32,539 nucleotides of DNA, from contig JAAEKA010000301.1 in the NCBI GenBank assembly GCA_014155705.1, positions 1-32,539 of the forward strand. Direction: 5' to 3'. Below, piece by piece: positions 6,828-15,464 of this stretch; within the stretch, counting starts at the first letter, position 1; every line of letters begins with the position of its first letter. Source of the stretch: Anaerolineae bacterium clx_CAG2 (lineage in GTDB: Bacteria; Chloroflexota; Anaerolineae; JAAEKA01). Position numbers and translations under genes: made by a program. The notes under the pieces were generated by a model. It did no database searches. It saw nothing but the letters and a program-made list of their open reading frames with translations, and was not told the origin of the DNA.

Positions 6828-8813
6828 CTAGGCCATGCTCAGGTCACTATCTACCACGCCCTGGCGAAACTGCGTCTCGTACAGATGCGCATACAGACCA
6901 TCCTGGGCCAGCAGCGCGTCATGGCCGCCGCTTTCCACCAGCCTTCCCTCGTCCAGCACCAGGATGGTGTCGGCCGCCAGGATGGTGGAGAGACGATGGG
7001 CGATCACCACGCTGGTGCGGCCCTGGAACAGCGGCTCCAGCGCGCGCTGGATCAACGCCTCGTTCTCCGAATCCAGGTGCGAGGTGGCCTCGTCCAGGAT
7101 CAGGATGCGCGGGTCCTTGAGGATCACGCGGGCGATGGCCAGACGCTGCTTCTCGCCGCCGCTCAGCCGGTAGCCGCGTTCCCCCACCACCGTGTCGTAG
7201 CCGGCCGGCAGCTTGGCGATGAAGTCGTGGATGCTGGCCGCCTGTGCGGCAGCGATCATCTCGGCCTCGCTCGCGTCGGGCCGGGCATAGAGTAGATTCT
7301 TGCGGATGGTGTCGTGGAAGAGGTAGGTCTCCTGCATGACGATGCCAACCTGTTCGGCCAGCGATACCTGAGTCACATCGCGCAGATCGTGGCCGTCGAT
7401 GGTGATTGCGCCCTCGTTGACATCGTAGAGCCGCGGCAGCAGGTAGGTGATCGTGGTCTTGCCTGCGCCGCTGCGGCCGACCAGCGCGACCAGTTGACCC
7501 GGCTCGATCTCGGCTGTGAACTCGCGCAAGGCCCAGGTGCGGGTGACCACCGGCGCCTGGCTGGATCTCTCCACGGTCGGCGGCTGGGCGCCCTCCTTGC
7601 CGTTGTGCCCAACAGAGACGACTAACGGCTGATCGGCCGGCGCAGTGTGAGCCTGCCCGACCCGGCCATCCTGGCTGGCTTCGATCTGCAAGCGTTCAGC
7701 GTCGGGCAGGTAGCTGAATGATACATTCTGAAACCGTATGCGACCGGCCACCTGGTCCAACACACGCGCGTTGGGTTTGTCCTGGATCTCGATGGGCTTG
7801 TCCAGATACTCGAACACCCGCTCGAAGCTGACCATGGACTGGGCAAACTCGACCTGGATATTGGACAACGACGAGATCGGCCCGTAGAGACGGGCCAGGT
7901 AAGCGGCAAAGGCCACGATGGTGCCGATAGTCAGCGCGTCGGTCAGCACCAGCCGGCCGCCCACCCAGTAGATCAGCGCCGTGCCCACAGCCGCAGCCAG
8001 GCTGAGCCCCATGAAAAACCAGCGCCCCACCAACGCTCGGCGGATGCCCAGGTCGCGCACCTGGGCGTTGACCTCGCGGAAGCGAGTTTTCTCTTGCTGC
8101 TGACGGCCAAAAGTCTTGACCAGCAGCATGCCGTTGATGCCCAGCGTCTCGCTGATGATGTTGCTCTGTTCGGCGTTAGCGTCCATGGCCTGGCGGCGGA
8201 TAGTGCGCAACACGCCCGCCACCCGCTTGGCCGGCAACAGGAAGAGCGGCACCACAGCCACCGACAGCAGCGTCAGCCGCCAGTCGATCGAGATCATGAT
8301 GGCCAGGGTGGAGACTACCGTCACCACATTGACCACGATGTTGGGTATCGTGCCGGTGATGGCGTTCTGCGCGCCGATCACATCATTGTTAAAGCGGGAG
8401 ATGATCTCACCTGATTTGGTGTGGGTGAAAAAGCGCAGGGCCATGCCTGTCAAATGCGCGTACATCTGTTGACGCAGGTCGAAGATGATGCCCTCGCCGA
8501 CCCTGGCGCTGAGGTAGCGCTGGCCCACGTCGATCAGGCCGCTGAGCACGGGGATGACCAGCAGAGCCAACGCCAACAGATTGAGCTGTTGCAGATCCTT
8601 GTCCGGCAGGGTGACGTCGATCAACTGGCGCAGGATCAGTGGCGGCAGCAGTTCGATCAGCGAGATGGCGATGATAGCCACCAGGATCAGCAACACCATC
8701 CACCAGTAGGGCCGGGCGTATTCCAGCACGCGCCGCAACAGTTTGCGGTCTACTCTGGGTTTGCCCTGGCTTGGGTCATGGCTAATATAGCTCCACCAAC
8801 CGCCTCCATGCAT
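6828..8813 (-). CDS. ABC exporter, fused permease and ATPase (MsbA/LmrA type)
   Basis: 661-residue half-transporter that would work as a homodimer to export a lipid, peptide or drug. The exporter-type membrane domain spans about residues 35-325, with hydrophobic helices near 38-60, 78-96, 155-195 and 265-310. The nucleotide-binding domain follows: A-loop Tyr in FSY (about 368), Walker A GRSGAGKTT (446-454), Q-loop VMQET, signature LSGGEKQ (550-556), Walker B ILILDEAT (570-577) and switch His606. About 55 residues rich in Gln, Gly and Pro (371-425) are inserted between the A-loop strand and Walker A, longer than usual. The start is the ATG at 8811-8813. The small ORF at 8830-9027 ends 17 nt upstream, so the two are probably co-transcribed. 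Substrate unknown. Confidence 0.95.
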   Translation of the reverse strand: MHGGGWWSYISHDPSQGKPRVDRKLLRRVLEYARPYWWMVLLILVAIIAISLIELLPPLILRQLIDVTLPDKDLQQLNLLALALLVIPVLSGLIDVGQRYLSARVGEGIIFDLRQQMYAHLTGMALRFFTHTKSGEIISRFNNDVIGAQNAITGTIPNIVVNVVTVVSTLAIMISIDWRLTLLSVAVVPLFLLPAKRVAGVLRTIRRQAMDANAEQSNIISETLGINGMLLVKTFGRQQQEKTRFREVNAQVRDLGIRRALVGRWFFMGLSLAAAVGTALIYWVGGRLVLTDALTIGTIVAFAAYLARLYGPISSLSNIQVEFAQSMVSFERVFEYLDKPIEIQDKPNARVLDQVAGRIRFQNVSFSYLPDAERLQIEASQDGRVGQAHTAPADQPLVVSVGHNGKEGAQPPTVERSSQAPVVTRTWALREFTAEIEPGQLVALVGRSGAGKTTITYLLPRLYDVNEGAITIDGHDLRDVTQVSLAEQVGIVMQETYLFHDTIRKNLLYARPDASEAEMIAAAQAASIHDFIAKLPAGYDTVVGERGYRLSGGEKQRLAIARVILKDPRILILDEATSHLDSENEALIQRALEPLFQGRTSVVIAHRLSTILAADTILVLDEGRLVESGGHDALLAQDGLYAHLYETQFRQGVVDSDLSMA

Positions 8814-8829
8814 AGGTCTTCGTCCTCCT

Positions 8830-9027
8830 TTAGTCTCTCGTCCGGTCGATCTCGATCCGTAGCCGGTGTTCTTCGGTCATGAGCTGGGCAAGCTGGGCCT
8901 CCAGTTCCTGGGCGCGGCGCTGGCTACGCCGGTCTGCTTGTAGCCGGACCCGCTCCAGATCGCGTCGCGTGCGCTGGATCCGGGCGATGATCTGATGTTT
9001 GTGATCGATCAGTTGGCTGCGGTTCAT
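8830..9027 (-). CDS. Small coiled-coil protein, hypothetical
   Basis: 65 residues, almost entirely charged and helical (repeating Arg/Gln/Glu/Leu, e.g. QELEAQLAQLMTEEHRLRIE), as expected for a single coiled coil. No membrane segment. It ends 17 nt before the ABC exporter and is on the same strand, so it may be co-expressed with it. The ATG at 9025-9027 has no convincing ribosome-binding site, and a high-Arg ORF can arise by chance in GC-rich DNA, so reality is uncertain. Confidence 0.5.
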   Translation of the reverse strand: MNRSQLIDHKHQIIARIQRTRRDLERVRLQADRRSQRRAQELEAQLAQLMTEEHRLRIEIDRTRD

Positions 9028-9138
9028 AACGCCTGGGGCGCCTGTGGGTTTCGTACACGCCAGGCGACTGCTGTACTATAGCACAAATCGGCGGCAAAGC
9101 TGCAACGGCGCAGCGCTCCTGCGGCTCCCCAGAATCAA

Positions 9139-9172
9139 AACGGTGATCGCCAGGGTTGCTGCAATCACCGTT
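9139..9172 (-). terminator. Intrinsic terminator after the PPOX-type gene
   Basis: Perfect 9-bp inverted repeat (aacggtgat at 9139-9147, atcaccgtt at 9164-9172) with a 16-nt loop. On the minus strand it is followed by TTGATTCT, giving a short T-rich tail. It lies 66 nt downstream of the PPOX-type gene stop and before the coiled-coil/ABC unit, which fits a terminator. Confidence 0.6.
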
Positions 9173-9237
9173 CTTCATCGATCAAGACTCAACAGACGAA
9201 GAGGTCCGTACGTCTCTGCGCCAGGCAAAGCGGGCGC

Positions 9238-9663
9238 CTAGCCCTGCGGCGGGAACAGCAACACACGCTCCGGCCGAATCTTGAAGATGATACGCTGTTC
9301 CGTGCCCCGGGCCTCGGCCGGCGCGACGCCGCCGTAGTACTGGTCCACCCCGGCGTAGAGCCTGGCGTGGGCGTCTATGTTGGCGTAATCGGTGTCGGGG
9401 ACAATTTCCTCGACCACGCCGCGCACGTCCACCCAGCGGAATGGGTTAGTGGGATCGATCACCGCCAGGGCGACGCGTGGGTCGCGACGCACGTTGAGGG
9501 GTTTGCGCCGGCCGTCGGCCGTGTTGACCAGCACATGCTGGCCGTCCCACGAGCACCAGACCACGGTGTTCTCCGGCGCGCCTTTGGGGTTGAGGGTTGT
9601 CAAGATGGCGAAATAGGGTCCCTCGATCAGATCGAGATGAGAAGCAGCAATCGATGTAGACAT
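9238..9663 (-). CDS. PPOX-class (F420- or FMN-dependent) oxidoreductase
   Basis: 141-residue split-barrel flavin-binding protein of the pyridoxamine-5'-phosphate-oxidase superfamily, of the small class often annotated F420-dependent. Diagnostic features are the N-terminal helix followed by [22 protein letters not shown], the strand with [29 protein letters not shown], and [12 protein letters not shown]. It would bind F420 or FMN and reduce an unknown substrate. The chosen start is the ATG at 9661-9663; an in-frame TTG three codons upstream is possible, and neither has a strong ribosome-binding site. A terminator follows the gene. Confidence 0.85.
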   Translation of the reverse strand: MSTSIAASHLDLIEGPYFAILTTLNPKGAPENTVVWCSWDGQHVLVNTADGRRKPLNVRRDPRVALAVIDPTNPFRWVDVRGVVEEIVPDTDYANIDAHARLYAGVDQYYGGVAPAEARGTEQRIIFKIRPERVLLFPPQG

Positions 9664-9778
9664 GGCAGACAAGGTTCTCTGTTTTCGTTCGGATATTCAC
9701 CACTCTGGTGATGACTCCAGTGTGCCACATAATTGCCCTGCTGGCTGTAGTATGCAATACCGGTCCACATTGTTCTGC

Positions 9779-12220
9779 CTACAACCGCGACAGATCTACA
9801 TCCAGATAGCGATCCACCAGGCGATGACGCCAGACCAGGCGCAACGTGCCCATCCAGACGAGGACTATTCCGGCGATAATGGCCCGATCGACGCCGCTGT
9901 GCAGCGGCGCCAGGCCGAAGAAGTTGCTGAGAATCGGCACGTAAGGGCTGGCCAGCAACACCACGAACAGGCCCACGGCCAGCAGCGTCGGCCGCCAGTC
10001 GCCAGACAACGCATCGCCGCCTACCCAGAATTCGGTCGGCGGCTGCACGAAGACCACCAGCATCAGACCGGTGGCGATGGTCGCATAGGTCAGGGCTAGT
10101 TGCGTGTAGGGCCAGTCGCCGGTGGTCTCGATGAAGACCAGGTAGACCAGAAATAGAAACGTGCCGGTGACCACCGAAGCAGGCAGCACGAAATTGACCA
10201 ACTGACGCACAGTGCCGCCGGGCGGCACTGGACCGGCTTTGGCCCACAGGGCGAAGGCAAAGGCCGGCAGGGTGAGCACAAAGATCGAGATCACCGAGTT
10301 CTGAGCCGGTGTGTAGGGGAAACCGATGGCCAGCATCGAGATGGTGGCGATCAGCAAGCCCAGGCTGAAGCTGCGCGTCAGGTAGAGGCGTAATACGTCC
10401 CCCATGCTGTTCATGATACGCTGGCCCTCTAGCAGCGCCTCCGGCAGTGCAGCAAAGGAATCGCCCAGCAGCACGATGTCGGCCACGCTGCGGGTGGCCT
10501 GAGCGCCGCTCTCCATGGCGATGCTTAGTTTGGCCTGTTTCAGCGCCAGCACATCGTTGACGCCGTCGCCGGTCATCGCCACATAACGACCCTGGTCGCG
10601 CAGCGCCTGCACCAGCCGCTGTTTCTGCTCCGGGGTAATGCGGCCAAAGATGGTGTAGCGCGCTGCGGCGCGAGCAAAGGTTTCCTCGTCCAGTTCCTCC
10701 AGTTCCGGTCCGGAGATTGCCTCGACCACCTCACCCTGTTCGCCCAGCCCAGCCTGGCGCGCCAGGGCCAGCACCGTGGCCGGGTTATCTCCGGAGATGA
10801 TCTTGATTTCGACGCCGGCCTCCCGAAAGCCATCCAGCGTCGAGCGTGCATCGGGGCGCAGCTCGTCGCTGAAAGAGAGCAAGGCCAGCGGCTGCAAAGG
10901 GGCCGGCAGGCAGGGCTGGCCGTCAATGGTCAAGGGAACCAGTTCCGGCCGGCAGGCAAACAGCAGCACGCGCTGGCCCTGTGCGGCCAACTGGCCTGCC
11001 GCCGCGCGCCAATCCAAGGCGCTGCTGTCCAGATTGCCCTGCAACATCTCCGGCGCGCCCAGCACGTAGACCCCCGGCAGGTCTGCGCCGTCGAAGGCCA
11101 GCGCGCTCCACTTGCGCGCTGAGGAGAAAGGGACTTCGGCCACAAAGGGCTGACCATTGCCCATCACCGCCTCAGCGATGGCTTGGCTGGTGCGGTTGCC
11201 AGCCGTATTGCTGCGGGCATAACGGCCCAGCGCACGTCCCAACGCGGCCTCGTCCCACGCGCCCAGCGACTGCACCGCGTTGAGCTGGATTTGGTTGGCC
11301 GTCAGCGTGCCCGTCTTGTCCAGACAGAGCACGTCCACGTGACTGAGCGACTCGACTGCATTGGCCCGCTGCACCAATGCGCCCCTGTCAGCGATGCGCA
11401 CCGCGCCCAGCGCGTAGGTCACCACGATCATGAGGAAGAGGCTGGCCGGCGCCAGACCGAAGACCACCGAGGCCGCCTGCACACTCTCCAACAGGTCCTG
11501 GTCGCGGTTGATGAGCTGATTGATGGTGATCAGCGCGCCAAAAAAGGCCACCAGCAGCAACAAGACCCGCACCACCAGATTGACCTCGCTTTGCAGGGGG
11601 GTCTGCTCCCGCGTAAACTGGCGGGCGCGCTGCACCAGTTGGTTGGCAAAGCTGGCGTCGCCCACCTTCTGCGCCTGATAGATCAGCTTCCCGGTCAACA
11701 CATGGCTGCCGGACAGCACCTGGTCGCCCACGCGTTTGGGCGCCGGATCAGCTTCGCCCGTTAGCAGAGCCTCGTCGAAATCAGCCGCGCCCTGCACCAC
11801 CGGCCCATCGACCAGCGCCTGGTCGCCGGGTCCGACCACCAGCAGGTCGCCCACCACCACGGCTGCCGGATCGATCTGTTGCTCCTGGCCGGCGCGGATC
11901 ACCGTGGCCTTGGGCCGGGTCAGCAGGGCAATGCGGTCCAGCTTGCGTTTGGCTCGCGCCTCCTGCACCGTGCCCACGACCGCGTTGAGCAGAGCGATAG
12001 CCGCGGTGAAGAAGGCGTCGCGCGGGCTTCCCAGCGCCAGCAGGATCACACCCAGCGTGAAGAGCACCAGGTTGAAGAAGGTCAGCAGGTTGTCTTTGGC
12101 GATCTGCGCGTAGGAGCGGCCAGCCTTGGCTTTGGCCACGTTGACCAGGCCTTGGGCCGTGCGCTGCGCGACCTCGGCCTCGGAGAGGCCGTTGACGGAT
12201 GGTGGGAGAGTTAGGGACAT
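9779..12220 (-). CDS. P-type cation ATPase, CtpE-like
   Basis: About 813-residue P-type (HAD-IC) ATPase that would move a cation across the inner membrane. In order: paired hydrophobic helices near residues 45-85; the actuator loop LLTGEA (about 153-157, where most family members have TGES); helices around 217-240 and 250-275; the phosphorylated Asp in LCLDKTGTLT (about 301); and the hinge motif MTGDGVNDVLALKQA. About six hydrophobic helices end the protein. The M4 motif reads GLAPASLF in place of PEGL, and together with DVLALK and the overall order this resembles the actinobacterial CtpE group, linked to calcium uptake. Ion specificity is inferred. The start is the ATG at 12218-12220, with a possible GTG seven codons upstream; neither has a good ribosome-binding site. 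Confidence 0.9.
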   Translation of the reverse strand: MSLTLPPSVNGLSEAEVAQRTAQGLVNVAKAKAGRSYAQIAKDNLLTFFNLVLFTLGVILLALGSPRDAFFTAAIALLNAVVGTVQEARAKRKLDRIALLTRPKATVIRAGQEQQIDPAAVVVGDLLVVGPGDQALVDGPVVQGAADFDEALLTGEADPAPKRVGDQVLSGSHVLTGKLIYQAQKVGDASFANQLVQRARQFTREQTPLQSEVNLVVRVLLLLVAFFGALITINQLINRDQDLLESVQAASVVFGLAPASLFLMIVVTYALGAVRIADRGALVQRANAVESLSHVDVLCLDKTGTLTANQIQLNAVQSLGAWDEAALGRALGRYARSNTAGNRTSQAIAEAVMGNGQPFVAEVPFSSARKWSALAFDGADLPGVYVLGAPEMLQGNLDSSALDWRAAAGQLAAQGQRVLLFACRPELVPLTIDGQPCLPAPLQPLALLSFSDELRPDARSTLDGFREAGVEIKIISGDNPATVLALARQAGLGEQGEVVEAISGPELEELDEETFARAAARYTIFGRITPEQKQRLVQALRDQGRYVAMTGDGVNDVLALKQAKLSIAMESGAQATRSVADIVLLGDSFAALPEALLEGQRIMNSMGDVLRLYLTRSFSLGLLIATISMLAIGFPYTPAQNSVISIFVLTLPAFAFALWAKAGPVPPGGTVRQLVNFVLPASVVTGTFLFLVYLVFIETTGDWPYTQLALTYATIATGLMLVVFVQPPTEFWVGGDALSGDWRPTLLAVGLFVVLLASPYVPILSNFFGLAPLHSGVDRAIIAGIVLVWMGTLRLVWRHRLVDRYLDVDLSRL

Positions 12221-12241
12221 AGGTAAATTGCATAAAAACAC

Positions 12242-12341
12242 GATCTACCAGGCGTCCCCGCCGGGCCGGGCGGGACGCCCTTGGGATCAGTGCGCATTGG
12301 TGATCCATCAGGCGTCCTCGCCGGGTCCGGCGAGGACGCCC
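12242..12341. repeat. Two 40-nt direct repeats, each a strong hairpin
   Basis: The unit gatc-(6 nt)-ggcgtcc... occurs at 12242-12281 and 12302-12341, exactly 60 bp apart. The second forms a perfect 12-bp stem (ggcgtcctcgcc at 12311-12322, ggcgaggacgcc at 12329-12340) around GGGTCC. The first forms a similar imperfect stem at 12251-12279. They fill the 110-nt gap between acs and the P-type ATPase gene. They may end acs transcripts (no U-run) or belong to a dispersed REP-like family. Confidence 0.7.
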
Positions 12342-12351
12342 TCGTGTCGGG

Positions 12352-14262
<1,911 letters not shown>

Positions 14263-14505
14263 GGCTGTGCTCCTCCTGCGGTGGGTGTGGTTCAAACGCG
14301 GCGCAATTTTAGCACGGGGGAGGAACGTGTGTCAAACGGGAAGGCTGTTAGAGGTACTCATGCGCCGGATCGCGCCCTCCAGCGACCGTTCGCCATCGAG
14401 TGTCTTGCGATTGCCGGACAATCTGTCTGCGCTGGAATCAAACATCTGCATCCATGATACTCATCTGACCCGGCGTCGTCCAGCGCGCCTGCGTGTGACA
14501 GCGGC

Positions 14506-14874
14506 TCAATACCCGAGCGATGCAATCTGCGCTTCCCCCATGCCGAAATGATGGGCGATCTCGTGCACCACCGTCTTGCGCACCTGCTCGGCGATGGCCT
14601 CGGGGCTGCCGAAGTAGCGGGTCAATGGGCCGCGGAAGATGGTGATGCGGTCGGGCGGCACCAGGCCGTAGTGGCTGGAGCGGCGCGTCAGTGGCACGCC
14701 CTGATACAGACCGAACAATGTCGATCCCGGCGGCACGCGCGATGAGTCCAACTGGCTGCGCGACGGCCACTCCTGAACAGTGATGGCCACGTTGTCCATG
14801 CGGTTCAATATCTCCGGCGGCAGCGTCGCCAGCGCGTCGGCTACCAACTGCTCAAACTCATCTCGACTGACCAT
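14506..14874 (-). CDS. Minimal zincin metallopeptidase-family protein
   Basis: 122-residue cytoplasmic protein of the small metallopeptidase (zincin-like) family once called DUF1025. The zinc motif HEIAHHFGM (HExxH at about residues 104-108) lies near the C-terminus, as in that family. Upstream are the conserved GLYQGVPLTRRS, PDRITIFRGPL and the helix EQVRKTVVHE. Physiological substrate is unknown. The start is the ATG at 14872-14874, with GTGGAG 7 nt upstream; a second ATG at 14919 would add 15 residues without similarity to the family. It follows the thioredoxin-like gene by 66 nt on the same strand and may be co-transcribed. Nothing recognisable was found in the 240 nt between it and acs. 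Confidence 0.85.
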   Translation of the reverse strand: MVSRDEFEQLVADALATLPPEILNRMDNVAITVQEWPSRSQLDSSRVPPGSTLFGLYQGVPLTRRSSHYGLVPPDRITIFRGPLTRYFGSPEAIAEQVRKTVVHEIAHHFGMGEAQIASLGY

Positions 14875-14940
14875 GCTCGTACTCCACGATTTCAGGGATG
14901 TTTTGCCAAGCCTCAGCATGACGGAGGCAGTCGCTGCCCC

Positions 14941-15432
14941 CTAGGACGCCAGGCGTTGCAGTTCGTCCAGGCTAGGCGCGCGGCCGACCCAGCGCTGCAA
15001 CTCGTTGCCCTGCGCGTCAAAGAGGATGAAGGTCGGCGTGACCTCGAAGCCGACCTCATAGCCGAATTGGCGTATCTGGGGAGCCATTACATCCAGCGTG
15101 ACCACCTGGCCGTCCGTCCACTCGCGTTCAAGCCGCTGCACCAGCGGCCGGTTTTGCACGCAGGCCAGTCAGTAGTTGGAGAAGAACTCGACCAGGGTCG
15201 GCTCGCCGGCCGTGGCCAGCGCCTGGCGGATGGTGTCGGGCGAGTCATAGCGCGCGGTGGTGGCCTGGCCTGAGGTCAACACGAAGGCCAGATAGACGGC
15301 CAGCAGTCCGCCCCAGGCTGTCCACAGCGGCCACCTGGCCCGCCGCAGCAGCAAAATCACGGCCAGGGCGACGAACAGCAGCAGAGGGAGAATCAGGAAT
15401 GAGAAGCGATTGGCGATTTGGAAGACAGACAT
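14941..15432 (-). CDS. Membrane thioredoxin-like protein with in-frame TGA at the redox Cys (candidate selenoprotein)
   Basis: Read through one TGA, this is a 163-residue protein: two hydrophobic helices (about residues 10-29 and 36-53), then a thioredoxin fold. The TGA (15169-15171) is codon 88 and falls exactly on the first Cys of the CxxC site, in the context LVEFFSNY-TGA-L-A-C91. Downstream, in the same frame and without a start needed, the fold continues: a helix, then the cis-Pro loop EVTPTFILFDAQG (Pro133) and the final strand/helix. The two halves alone are each useless as a thioredoxin. A SECIS-like hairpin follows the TGA (15132-15148). The protein would act on the outer face of the membrane as a thiol/selenol oxidoreductase. 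Start chosen at the ATG 15430-15432; its ribosome-binding site is weak. It follows the RarA gene by 32 nt. Alternative: nonsense mutation or sequencing error. Confidence 0.75.
15132..15148 (-). promoter_or_regulatory. SECIS-like stem-loop downstream of the in-frame TGA
   Basis: On the mRNA strand a perfect 7-bp stem (GCCGCUG / CAGCGGC, extendable by one G-U pair) closes a three-base loop GUG. The stem begins 20 nt after the UGA and the loop G is at about +28. Bacterial SECIS elements lie in the coding region just after the UGA and carry a G in the apical loop at roughly this distance. The fit is good, but short GC-rich stems are common in such DNA. Confidence 0.5.
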
Positions 15433-15464
15433 AGTGACCAGAATCGCACAAACCCCGTCTATGG

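Noticed and set aside
6681-12341. CRISPR array
   Set aside because: Only two repeat units occur at each place, with different sequences and no spacer series or cas genes.
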